Origin: Microbacterium sp. SYP-A9085
GTDB taxonomy: Bacteria > Actinomycetota > Actinomycetes > Actinomycetales > Microbacteriaceae
Length of the DNA stretch: 64,000 nt
Direction: 5' to 3'
Assembly: GCF_009649635.1 (NCBI RefSeq)
Contig: NZ_WJII01000001.1
Coordinates: forward strand, 186,001 to 250,000
The translations under genes and the position numbers were made by a program. Each line of letters starts with the position of its first letter. Position 1 is the first letter of the stretch. Below, piece by piece: positions 35,517 through 43,471 of the stretch. The notes under the pieces are model-generated. The model ran no database searches, was not told the origin of the DNA, and saw only the letters and a list, made by a program, of their open reading frames with translations.

Positions 35517-37340
35517 TCAGACGCCGCCGCCCCCGCCCCCTCCGCCTCCGCCGCCGGCAGATCCGCCGCCGCCGGAGCCGCCGGACGTGGATGACGAGGA
35601 TGCCGCGGCCGACGACAGCGAGCCCACCGCGGACGCGAACGCAGCCGCGTTGAAGCCCGCCGTGCCCGCGTACCAGGCGGGTGCGGATCCGGGCGGGTAC
35701 ATCGCGGCGAGCCGGTCTGCCCACTGCTTCTCCTGCCCGAACACCACCGCGTACGGCAGCAGCCGCTCGTAGAGCCGGATGAGCTGACGCGAATCGCGCG
35801 GGTCGATGCGCACCCGCTCGGCGCCGCGGGGCGACTGCAGCATCCGGATGCGGTCGGCCTCGGCCCACTCGATGAAGACCTTCAGCCCCTCGAGGTGGTC
35901 GCGCACCTCCGCACCGGCCGCGGTCAGCGGATGCCGCGCCACGAGGATCAGCACGGCGACGAACGCGAGCGCGCCGAGCACCATGACCGCCACGGGGAGT
36001 GCCGGGCTGACGAACGCCGACAGCGCGAGGATGCCGGCGATGAGCGTCACCGCGAACGACACCGCACCCAGCAGGACAGGCAGCGCGCGCACTCGGCCGG
36101 GGATCCGGCGCCGCAGGCCCCGGGCGACCAGCTCCCGCGTCGCCCAGCGCAGCATCCTCTGCCCGGCACTCGCGAACCGCGAGCTGCTGGCGCCGAACGT
36201 GAACACCGCACCGGGCGCAGCCCCGCTGCCGAACAGGCCGCGCAGCAGCATCCGTCCGTCCTCGTCGACGGCCTTGGCGGGATCGACGAGCTCGGCCTGC
36301 ATCCGGGCCGCGCCGAACAGCCGGCGCTGCCCCTCCAGGATCCGGATGCTGCCGCCCACCGCCTGCTCGAGCACCTCGGCCGGGATCGCCTTCGACGTCG
36401 CACCGCGCATCACCGCGGCGGTCAGCGCATCGATCCCCGCCGGCGGTGTGTACTCGGCGATGATCGTCGGCCGGCCCGGGGCATCCCGGAGCCGGCGCAG
36501 CCGGGTGACGATAGCGACGATCACTGCCGCGAGCGCGCCGAGCCCGCCGGCGCCCTGCACCCACCCCCACGGGGACGCGAGGTAGGACGGGTCGAACGGC
36601 ACGAATGTGCCGCGAGCGAATCCGACGGCGATCGTCATCGTCTGGTGCGGACCCAGCCCCGGCGCGGACGCGGTCACGACGCGCGCCCCGTCCGGCCCGG
36701 CGGTCGCGGAGACATCGCACCTGTCGGTGGCACCCTGCTGGCCCCGGTAGCACGCCTGCGACCCGGTGAGCGCGGGCGCCAGGTCCACGGGAACGTGGAG
36801 GGTCGCGGTGACCGTGCCGAACGGCTGCCGCCAGTCCACCCCGTTCACGTCCCAGTAGAACTCGTCGGCGTCGGTGTCCCCGAACGCCCATGTGACATGG
36901 CGCAGCGTGTAGGTGAACACGTACGTCTGCGCGCCGTGCACGAAGCCGTCGGCGCGCGAGGTGATCGTCACGGCGCCGTCGTCGTGATCGACCTCGGCGG
37001 CGCGTGGGCGGCCGTCCGCGTCCGTCACCGAGACGAGGTGCACGTCCAGGGGCTGCCCGTTGTACGAGTCCGGGATGGTGCGGCGCATCCCGCGGTTCTG
37101 GTCCGCGTCCGGGAACACGGCGGTGAACGTCTCCACCACCCGCAGGGTGCTGGACCCGTCCGCGTCGCGGCCGATCGTGTAGTCGACGTCCAAACTCTGG
37201 AACGTGAAATCGTCGATGTCCCCGGCGACCGGACCCGCCCCGCTCGCGTGGGACGGTGCCGCGACGGCCTCGGTAACGGGAAGGACGGATGCCGTCGCCA
37301 CGACGACAAGGAGCAGCAGGGCACGCACGAGGTTCCGCAT
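35517..37340 (-). CDS. DUF2207 membrane protein with Gly-rich C-terminus
   Basis: A 607-residue predicted envelope protein. A signal peptide (residues 1-28) precedes a large extracytoplasmic DUF2207 domain with IPDSYNGQPLDVHLVSVTD (about 90). A membrane helix lies near 250-275 and a pair near 420-465; the C-terminus is a Ser/Gly tail ending in about 12 glycines. Two extracytoplasmic Cys (about 198 and 210) may form a disulfide. Function unknown in all species. ATG 37340 lies 35 bp from the divergent MarR gene, so that regulator may control it. Confidence 0.88.
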   Translation of the reverse strand: MRNLVRALLLLVVVATASVLPVTEAVAAPSHASGAGPVAGDIDDFTFQSLDVDYTIGRDADGSSTLRVVETFTAVFPDADQNRGMRRTIPDSYNGQPLDVHLVSVTDADGRPRAAEVDHDDGAVTITSRADGFVHGAQTYVFTYTLRHVTWAFGDTDADEFYWDVNGVDWRQPFGTVTATLHVPVDLAPALTGSQACYRGQQGATDRCDVSATAGPDGARVVTASAPGLGPHQTMTIAVGFARGTFVPFDPSYLASPWGWVQGAGGLGALAAVIVAIVTRLRRLRDAPGRPTIIAEYTPPAGIDALTAAVMRGATSKAIPAEVLEQAVGGSIRILEGQRRLFGAARMQAELVDPAKAVDEDGRMLLRGLFGSGAAPGAVFTFGASSSRFASAGQRMLRWATRELVARGLRRRIPGRVRALPVLLGAVSFAVTLIAGILALSAFVSPALPVAVMVLGALAFVAVLILVARHPLTAAGAEVRDHLEGLKVFIEWAEADRIRMLQSPRGAERVRIDPRDSRQLIRLYERLLPYAVVFGQEKQWADRLAAMYPPGSAPAWYAGTAGFNAAAFASAVGSLSSAAASSSSTSGGSGGGGSAGGGGGGGGGGGV

Positions 37341-37375
37341 CCCCGACAGCCTATGCGGACGGATACGCTGGAGCG

Positions 37376-37813
37376 ATGACCGACCGCCGCCTGGCCGTGG
37401 CCGCTTGGGAGAGTATGTTCCGGGCGCAGCACGAGATCTTCGACCGCATCAGCGGCGACTTCGACGACGTGTTCCTCGCCCAGGCCGAGTACGACGTGCT
37501 GCTGACGGTGATGCGCTCGGCGGGGAAGACCGCCCGGCTGCGGGATGTCACGTCCAACATGCTGATCAGCCAGCCGAGCGTGTCGCGGCTCGTGGATCGG
37601 ATGGTCGCCCGCGACCTGCTCAGCAAGTGCGCGGACCCACAGGACGGGCGCGGATCGCTCGTGCGGGCCACGCCCGAGGGCGCGTCACGGTTCCGCGCCC
37701 TGGCCACCGCGCACGCCCGGTCGATCGCGGCCGAGATGGCCGCGCTGGACGACGACGAACTCGCGCAGCTCGCGCACCTGACCGACAAGCTGCGCCGCGC
37801 CAGCGCGAACTGA
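37376..37813 (+). CDS. MarR-family transcriptional regulator
   Basis: A 145-residue winged-helix regulator. The DNA-binding part is seen in ARLRDVTSNMLISQPSVSRL and VDRMVARDLLSKCADPQDGR; the wing carries the DPxDGR element typical of MarR. N- and C-terminal helices form the dimer. MarR proteins usually repress nearby genes and release DNA on binding phenolic or oxidant ligands. Divergent from DUF2207 (35 bp between starts) and convergent with the ABC-2 permease gene. Confidence 0.92.
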   Translation: MTDRRLAVAAWESMFRAQHEIFDRISGDFDDVFLAQAEYDVLLTVMRSAGKTARLRDVTSNMLISQPSVSRLVDRMVARDLLSKCADPQDGRGSLVRATPEGASRFRALATAHARSIAAEMAALDDDELAQLAHLTDKLRRASAN

Positions 37814-37816
37814 GGG

Positions 37817-38551
37817 TCAGCGGGTGCGGCGCCGCAGCGTCAGCGACGCAAGGATGAGGCATCCCACCGTGAACGCGAGCACTATCAGCAACGGGCGCCA
37901 GACGTCCCACTCCGCGTCACCGCCGGTGACCGCGTTGATCGCGTCGACCGCGTAGCTCAGCGGCAGCCAGTCCGAGATCGCGTGGAGCACGTCCGGCATC
38001 TGGTCGCGCGGCACGAACAGACCGCCGAGGATGATCTGCGGGAACACCAGCAGCGGCATGAACTGCACGGCCTGGAACTCGGTGCGTGCGAACGCGCTGG
38101 CCAGGAGCCCGAGTGCGGTGCCGGCGAGCGCGTCGACGATCGCGACGAGCCCCAGCTGCCAGTTCGTCCCCTCGACCGTGAGGCCGCACACGACGACCGC
38201 GAAAACGACCGTGATCACGGCCTGCAGAACCGCCATCAGGCCGAACGCGAGCGCGTACCCCACGATCACATCGCCCTTGCCGATCGGGGTCGTCAGCAAC
38301 CGCTCGAGCGTGCCGGAGCGGCGCTCGCGCAGCGTCGTGACCGAGGTGATCACGAACATCACGATGAACGGGAACAACGCGAGGATCGGGGCGCCGAAGC
38401 GCTCGAAGACGCCCTCCTGCTCGCTGAACAGCCAGGAGAAAAGGCCGACCAGCAGGCTCGGCGCGACGAGCATCAGCACGATCGAGCGCGGGTCGTGCGC
38501 GAGCTGGCGCAGGACGCGGCCCGCCGTGGCGAGCGTGAGTGCCGGGTTCAT
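37817..38551 (-). CDS. ABC-2 type transporter permease
   Basis: A 244-residue exporter permease with six membrane helices. TTPIGKGDVIVGYALAFGLM (about 90) and MPLLVFPQIILGGLFVPRDQ (about 175) are the ABC-2 signatures. It overlaps the ATPase gene by 4 bp (ATGA). With the TetR regulator upstream this is a typical drug or lipid exporter operon; substrate unknown. Confidence 0.93.
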   Translation of the reverse strand: MNPALTLATAGRVLRQLAHDPRSIVLMLVAPSLLVGLFSWLFSEQEGVFERFGAPILALFPFIVMFVITSVTTLRERRSGTLERLLTTPIGKGDVIVGYALAFGLMAVLQAVITVVFAVVVCGLTVEGTNWQLGLVAIVDALAGTALGLLASAFARTEFQAVQFMPLLVFPQIILGGLFVPRDQMPDVLHAISDWLPLSYAVDAINAVTGGDAEWDVWRPLLIVLAFTVGCLILASLTLRRRTR

Positions 38552-39312
38552 CCTCGTCCCTCCTCCCGCTCCGCGCGACGCCGGTGGGGGTGCGCGCTCT
38601 CATCCTCCTCGATGAGCTGGAGGAACGCACTGTCGGGATCGGCCGCGCCGGTCCGGGTGAGCAGGCCCTGCGGCGTGGTCTGCGCGAGCACCCGGCCCGC
38701 GTGCACGAGGACGACCTCGTCGCAGCGCAGCGCCTCGTCCATCACGTGGCTCGAGATCAGCAGCGTCGCGCCGTCGGCCGCAAGCGCCCGGAACACCTGC
38801 CACAGGCTCTCGCGCAGCACCGGGTCAAGACCGACGGTCGGCTCGTCGAGCACCAGCAGGTCGGGCTTGCCGAGCATCGCGGTGGCCAGCGACACGCGCC
38901 CGCGCTGTCCGCCGGACAGGGACCCGATCAGCTGCCCGGCCTGCGGCCGCAACCCCACCTGGTCGATCACGCGGTCGACCTCGGCGCGCGCCAGGCCCAG
39001 GGCCCGCGCGAAATACCGCAGGTTCTGCGCGACGGTCACGTCGTCGTAGACGGACGCCTCCTGCGTGTCGTACGCGACCCGGCGGCGCAGCGCGCGGGAG
39101 CCCGCCGCCTCGCCGAGCACCGTGACGGTTCCGGCATCCGACTTCTGGACGCCGACGATCGACCGCATCAGGGTCGTCTTGCCGCCGCCGGACGGTCCCA
39201 GCAGCCCGGTGACCGCCTGCGCGGACAGGTCCAGGTCGAGGCCGTCGAAGACGGTCGTACTCCCCCGGCGGACGTGCAGTCCGCGGATCGCCACCGCCGC
39301 GTTATTCACCAT
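38548..39312 (-). CDS. ABC-2 type transporter ATP-binding protein
   Basis: A 254-residue ATPase. Walker A LLGPSGGGKTTLM, signature SLSGGQRGRVSLATAML and Walker B LLVLDEPTVGLDP are present. ATG 39312 is chosen, since it overlaps the TetR 3' end by 11 bp and the further-upstream frame adds unrelated residues. It partners the ABC-2 permease. An imperfect palindrome (39303-39324) covers its start. Confidence 0.93.
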   Translation of the reverse strand: MVNNAAVAIRGLHVRRGSTTVFDGLDLDLSAQAVTGLLGPSGGGKTTLMRSIVGVQKSDAGTVTVLGEAAGSRALRRRVAYDTQEASVYDDVTVAQNLRYFARALGLARAEVDRVIDQVGLRPQAGQLIGSLSGGQRGRVSLATAMLGKPDLLVLDEPTVGLDPVLRESLWQVFRALAADGATLLISSHVMDEALRCDEVVLVHAGRVLAQTTPQGLLTRTGAADPDSAFLQLIEEDESAHPHRRRAEREEGRG

Positions 39313-39970
39313 GTGATGAATTATGGAGCCGCCGCGGGTCGGCGTCAACATCCGCCCCGGGGACGTCGCCGAAGAGATATCGCTGCACCGTGGGTCCCAC
39401 CCGGGCGACGAGCTCGTCGACGGATGCCTCGACGGCGGCAGGGAGCCGGACGACGTAGCGGGCCACGAGCAGGCCGACCACCTGTGAGGCCACGAGCGTC
39501 GCCCGCAGCTCGGCGTCCGGCGCGTCGATAGCGCCGGCGATCCGGGGCAGCAGCTCGCGGGTGAGGAACCCGGTCACCAGCGGCGTCGCCAGCTTGCCGT
39601 CGACGGCGGTGCGCAGCAGCAGCACGCCGCGTCGGCGCACGTCGGAGCGCTCGAACGCCGTGAGCACGAAGCGGATGATCTGCTCGCCGGCCCGATCCCG
39701 GGGGCCGCGCAGGATCAGCGGCACCTCGACATCGGGTCGCAGCGGGAAGCCGAGCACATCGGCGAAGAGGTCGGCCTTCGTGCCGAAGTAATGGTGCACG
39801 AGCGCGGCATCCACCCCCGCGCGGGCGGCGATGGCGCGGATCGTCGCGGTCTCGTATCCGGCCTCGGCGAACTCGGCGGTCGCGGCCGCGCGGATCCGCT
39901 CGCGCGCGTCGCCGCCACCGCCGCGGGGCCGTCCGCGACGGCGCTTGACGGGGCGGACGTCCTCGGGCAC
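39302..39970 (-). CDS. TetR-family transcriptional regulator
   Basis: A 222-residue regulator. The HTH is seen in RIRAAATAEFAEAGYETATI and RAIAARAGVDAALVHHYFGTK (about 25-68), followed by a TetR C-terminal ligand domain with VASQVVGLLVARYVVRLP. The start is GTG 39970. It heads the operon with the ABC-2 exporter, so it most likely represses it in the absence of the exported compound. The basic N-terminal RRRGRPRGGGG tail is common in the family. Confidence 0.92.
   Translation of the reverse strand: MPEDVRPVKRRRGRPRGGGGDARERIRAAATAEFAEAGYETATIRAIAARAGVDAALVHHYFGTKADLFADVLGFPLRPDVEVPLILRGPRDRAGEQIIRFVLTAFERSDVRRRGVLLLRTAVDGKLATPLVTGFLTRELLPRIAGAIDAPDAELRATLVASQVVGLLVARYVVRLPAAVEASVDELVARVGPTVQRYLFGDVPGADVDADPRRLHNSSHGE
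39303..39324. promoter_or_regulatory. Imperfect palindrome at the exporter ATPase start
   Basis: ATTCACCATGTGATGAAT (39305-39322) pairs at most positions with its own complement and includes the ATPase start codon. It could be a TetR-type operator for an internal promoter, but TetR is encoded upstream in the same operon, so chance is a real alternative. Confidence 0.3.
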
Positions 39971-40002
39971 GGCCTCAGCCTAGGCCGTGCCGCGGCGCTC
40001 CG

Positions 40003-41511
40003 TCAGCACTCGATGACGTTGACGGCGAGGCCGCCCTCGCTCGTCTCCTTGTACTTCGTGGACATGTCGATGCCGGTCTGCCGCATCGTCTCGACAACGG
40101 TGTCCAGCGGCACGTAGTGCGAGCCGTCGCCGCGCAGCGCGAGGCGTGCGGCGGTGACGGCGGTCGACGCGGCGATAGCGTTGCGCTCGATGCACGGGAT
40201 CTGCACGAGCCCGGCGACGGGGTCGCACGTCAGCCCCAGGTGGTGCTCCATCGCTATTTCGGCGGCGTTCTCGATCTGCCGGTTCGTACCGCCCATCACG
40301 GCGGTCAGTCCCCCGGCGGCCATGGCGCACGCGGACCCGACCTCGGCCTGGCATCCGCCCTCGGCGCCGGAGATCGAGGCGTTCGCCTTGAACAGGGAGC
40401 CGAGCGCGGCGGCGGTGAGCAGGTAGCGGCGGATGCCGCGGCGCCGGTTCGCCTCGGCGATCTCAGCGTCGTCCGGGTCGGGAACGTCCGCACCGGCGGT
40501 GCGGCCGGGCGCGGCATCCTGCCCGAAGCCGAGCAGGGCGCTGCCGACGAGCTCGCCGTGCGGGGTGACCGCGTTTCCGACGCCGAGGCCGGAGTCGGCG
40601 AGGAACCGCCACCAGTACATCGCGACGGCGGGGACGATGCCGGCGGCGCCGTTCGTCGGCGCGGTCACGACGCGGCCGCCCGCGGCGTTCTCCTCGTTGA
40701 CGGCGAGCGCGAAAGCGCCGAGCCATTCGCCGGGGATCTCGCGACCATGGTCGGACTCGGCCTGCTCGAGCTGGGCGCGGATGCCGCGGGCGCGGCGCTT
40801 GACCTTGAGGATGCCGGGCAGCACGCCGTCCGCCTCCAGGCCCGCCGCGACGCAGCCGGCCATGGCGTCCCAGATAGCGTCGAGTCCGGCGGCGATGTCG
40901 GCTTCGGAGCGCAGGCTCTGCTCATTGATGCGGGCGGCCTCGGCGATCGACAGGCCGCCCTCGTCGCACAGCTCGAGGAGCTCGGCGGCGCTGTCGAACG
41001 CGAGGGGGAACGGATGCCGCAATACGGCGGCCGGCTCGCCCTCGCGCCGGATGAATCCGCCGCCGATCGAGTAGTACGTGTCCTCGGCGAGGACCGCGCC
41101 GTCGGCGCCGAAGGCGGACAGTGTCATCGCGTTGGGGTGCCCGGGCAGCCGCGTGCGTGCGGCGAACGAGATGTCGTCCTTGGCGAACGGCACCGGATGC
41201 GTGCCGTTCACCGCGAGCGTCGCACCCTCGGGCCAGTCGACCCAGGCGGCGCGGACCCGGGCCGGGTCGACGGTCTCCGGGGCGTCGCCGCGCAGCCCCG
41301 CCACCACCGCGTCGGGCGTGCCGTGGCCAAGCCCTGTGGCCCCGAGGGATCCGAACAGGGTGCACGTGACGCGGGTCGTGCGGGACAGGACGCCGGATGC
41401 CGCGACCCGTGCCGCGAAGTCCCGCGCGGCCCGCATCGGGCCGACCGTGTGCGAGCTCGAGGGTCCCACGCCGATGGAGAACAGCTCGAACGCCGAGACG
41501 TATGCGCTCAT
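40003..41511 (-). CDS. sdaA: L-serine ammonia-lyase (single-chain, 4Fe-4S)
   Basis: A 502-residue L-serine dehydratase converting serine to pyruvate and ammonia. The N-terminal beta domain has FSIGVGPSSSHTVGPMRAA. The C-terminal catalytic part has cluster-region cysteines in GCQAEVGSACAMAAGG and GLTCDPVAGLVQIPCIERN. About 40 residues around FGQDAAPGRTAGADVPDPDD resemble an insertion in the usual core. ATG 41511 starts MSAYVSAFELFSIG; the longer frame is unrelated. Single gene, with palindromic repeats upstream. Confidence 0.95.
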   Translation of the reverse strand: MSAYVSAFELFSIGVGPSSSHTVGPMRAARDFAARVAASGVLSRTTRVTCTLFGSLGATGLGHGTPDAVVAGLRGDAPETVDPARVRAAWVDWPEGATLAVNGTHPVPFAKDDISFAARTRLPGHPNAMTLSAFGADGAVLAEDTYYSIGGGFIRREGEPAAVLRHPFPLAFDSAAELLELCDEGGLSIAEAARINEQSLRSEADIAAGLDAIWDAMAGCVAAGLEADGVLPGILKVKRRARGIRAQLEQAESDHGREIPGEWLGAFALAVNEENAAGGRVVTAPTNGAAGIVPAVAMYWWRFLADSGLGVGNAVTPHGELVGSALLGFGQDAAPGRTAGADVPDPDDAEIAEANRRRGIRRYLLTAAALGSLFKANASISGAEGGCQAEVGSACAMAAGGLTAVMGGTNRQIENAAEIAMEHHLGLTCDPVAGLVQIPCIERNAIAASTAVTAARLALRGDGSHYVPLDTVVETMRQTGIDMSTKYKETSEGGLAVNVIEC

Positions 41512-41594
41512 CCGCCCAGCGTATGTCCTCGGGTGGGGTGCGCGCGGGGGCCGGGTGGGGCGGTCCGCGGCGCGGGTGGCCGGGCGTCTGGCGC

Positions 41595-41650
41595 GGAGTG
41601 GACGGGATTCCCCACGAAACCGCCCCGGGACGCCGAATCGCGACCACTCC
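41595..41650. repeat. 56 bp palindromic element, copy 1
   Basis: Begins GGAGTGGACGGGATTCC and ends GAATCGCGACCACTCC; the ends are inverted repeats. One of four 55-56 bp copies, two on each side of the DUF559 gene. Confidence 0.85.
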
Positions 41651-41668
41651 GGCCCGCCAGCATCCCGC

Positions 41669-41724
41669 ACAGTGGGCAGGATTCCGCACGAATCGGCCCG
41701 GCGATGCCGGATCGCGACCACTCC
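41669..41724. repeat. 56 bp palindromic element, copy 2
   Basis: Begins ACAGTGGGCAGGATTCC and ends GGATCGCGACCACTCC, same orientation as copy 1 and 18 bp from it. The left end is degraded relative to the right. Confidence 0.8.
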
Positions 41725-41743
41725 GCGCGCCAGGGCATGGGTG

Positions 41744-42748
41744 TCACACGACGGGATCCCCCGGGCGCCACCCCGCCCTGACCATCAGGGTCCGGATTCG
41801 GCGGACGTTCTCGTCGGCCTGCCGATGGATGAGCCGGTCCGTGGCGCGCATGACCGACCATCCGGCTTCGGCGTACGCCTGATACTTGTCGATGTCGCGG
41901 TCCCACTGCGCTCGGCTGGTCCGATGCTGGTCGCCCTCGCACTCGATCGCGATCCGCAGGCGCGGATACGCGATCTCGCTGCAGCCGAGTAGGACGCCGC
42001 GTGCCGAGTACACGTCATGATCAAGGACGGGCTCGGGCAGGCCGGCCTCGAGCATGACCAGTCTCTGCTCGGTCTCCCCCGGTGACGAACTGCCCTGACG
42101 GACGAGCCCGAAGGCCTCCCGCAGCGTCTCGACGCCCGCCCGAGGGCCGGCTTCCACCGCCGCCTTCAACTGCGCGAGAGTGCCCTTGGGCGGACCCGCC
42201 CGTTCGATCGGCAGCGGCGGGATCCGCGGAATGCGGATGATCGCGTCGCCGAGGGCCACCAGTTCGTGCGCCGTCAGCCGATCGGCGAGCATGGCCCAGA
42301 CGGACGCGGGGCTCGCCACCGGGATGCCGTCGCGCGTGACGACGTGACACAGCGCCGGACGGATCTGTCGCGGCAGCACGCCGGTCGCGCGGACACTCCG
42401 CCGCGGCGCGAACACGGAGATCTCGACGACCCTGGGATCGGGCATCGCGTCCGGGTGCCACCGCGGCGTCGGCAGACCCAGTACCGCGAGGGCGGTGAAC
42501 CCGCCGACGAAAGCGCCGATCGGCATGACCCGCGCATAGGCCCTCGCGTGCAGCAGGGCCGTGCGCTTCCACGCGTCCCACGGCGACTCCTCCTGCCGCG
42601 GAGGATCGACGCGGACGCGCACGCCGGAGAAGGGTGCGGCGACACGCGGATGCCGGTCCAAGCGCCCCGCCGAGATGCCGAACCGCAGCGCCTCCGCCGG
42701 AGTGAACACGTCACCCAGTTCGCCGGGGAGGATGAGTCGCTGCGCCAT
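41744..42748 (-). CDS. DUF559 (Vsr-like endonuclease fold) protein
   Basis: A 334-residue protein of a type common in actinobacteria. The C-terminal part (about 220-330) is DUF559-like, a PD-(D/E)xK nuclease-type fold: YPRLRIAIECEGDQHRT has the Glu and Gln-His expected at the active site, followed by AQWDRDIDKYQAYAEAGWSV. The N-terminal part has an AbiEi-like arrangement (FTPAEALRFGISAGRLDR). The biological role is unknown. ATG 42748 is chosen over GTG 42766. Two 56 bp palindromes lie on each side of the gene. Confidence 0.82.
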   Translation of the reverse strand: MAQRLILPGELGDVFTPAEALRFGISAGRLDRHPRVAAPFSGVRVRVDPPRQEESPWDAWKRTALLHARAYARVMPIGAFVGGFTALAVLGLPTPRWHPDAMPDPRVVEISVFAPRRSVRATGVLPRQIRPALCHVVTRDGIPVASPASVWAMLADRLTAHELVALGDAIIRIPRIPPLPIERAGPPKGTLAQLKAAVEAGPRAGVETLREAFGLVRQGSSSPGETEQRLVMLEAGLPEPVLDHDVYSARGVLLGCSEIAYPRLRIAIECEGDQHRTSRAQWDRDIDKYQAYAEAGWSVMRATDRLIHRQADENVRRIRTLMVRAGWRPGDPVV

Positions 42749-42882
42749 CCGTCCACGGTCGCGCACGCGGCGCTGCGCTCGTGCGGGTCACGAGCGATCT
42801 GTGGGTGGAGGGCCCGGAATGCCGCGCAGCGGCGGTCTGGGGAGGCGGCGACGCACGGGGGCGGCGGGCCCGGACCGACGGC

Positions 42883-42938
42883 GGAGTGGTCGCAAAATCA
42901 CACGTCCGCGGCATCCGGCACGAAATCCCGTCCACTCT
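42883..42938. repeat. 56 bp palindromic element, copy 3 (inverted)
   Basis: Begins GGAGTGGTCGC and ends ATCCCGTCCACTCT, so it matches the reverse complement of copies 1 and 2. The centre is diverged. Confidence 0.8.
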
Positions 42939-42955
42939 GCGGGGCGCTCGCAGAC

Positions 42956-43010
42956 GGAGTGGACGGCATTCGGCGTTTCCAGGCCGGAATCCGTGGAATC
43001 GCGTCCACTT
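42956..43010. repeat. 55 bp palindromic element, copy 4
   Basis: Begins GGAGTGGACGGCATTCG and ends GGAATCGCGTCCACTT. Located 17 bp after copy 3, mirroring the 18 bp spacing of copies 1 and 2. The remainder of the gap 42749-43070 shows no gene. Confidence 0.8.
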
Positions 43011-43070
43011 CGCGGCCCGACACCCCGAGCGCCGCCGCTGCGCGCCCGGGGGCACCGTTCGCGCGCCGGC

Positions 43071-43436
43071 TCACCCTCGCTGGAACGCGACCAGCCCGAC
43101 CATGTTGCCCTCGCTGTCGCGGATGAACGCCTGCCACTCGTCGTGGCCGGCGGGGCCGAGCCGGTCGTCCTCGTGCGTGAAGATCACGGCGGGCCGCGAC
43201 ACGACCTCGGCGAGCCCGTCGAGCCGTTCGAGCGTGGCGTGCACGTTGTCCACGTGCAGATACAGGAGCGCGGAAGGCGCGTTGCGATCCAGCAGCAGGC
43301 GCACCCCGTCCAGATCGAAGAACAGCAGACCGGGCGGATCGAATCGGCCGGTGGGCTCGGTCCGCAGCAGCTCCGCGTAGAAACGGGCCGCGCGGTCGAG
43401 GTCATCCGCGTGCTGGGCCACCTGGACCAGTCTCAT
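43071..43436 (-). CDS. VOC (glyoxalase/bleomycin resistance) family protein
   Basis: A 121-residue protein of the vicinal-oxygen-chelate fold: two beta-alpha-beta modules opening QVAQHADDLDRAARFYAELL and VDNVHATLERLDGLAEVVS. The HDEWQAFIRDSEGNMVGLVA tail with D..GN is the usual C-terminal block. Could be an isomerase, dioxygenase or binding protein; substrate unknown. Divergent from the peptidase gene, with 35 bp between starts. Confidence 0.88.
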   Translation of the reverse strand: MRLVQVAQHADDLDRAARFYAELLRTEPTGRFDPPGLLFFDLDGVRLLLDRNAPSALLYLHVDNVHATLERLDGLAEVVSRPAVIFTHEDDRLGPAGHDEWQAFIRDSEGNMVGLVAFQRG

Positions 43437-43471
43437 GCGAGTCAGCGTAACCCCGCCCGTAGGCTGAGCGG

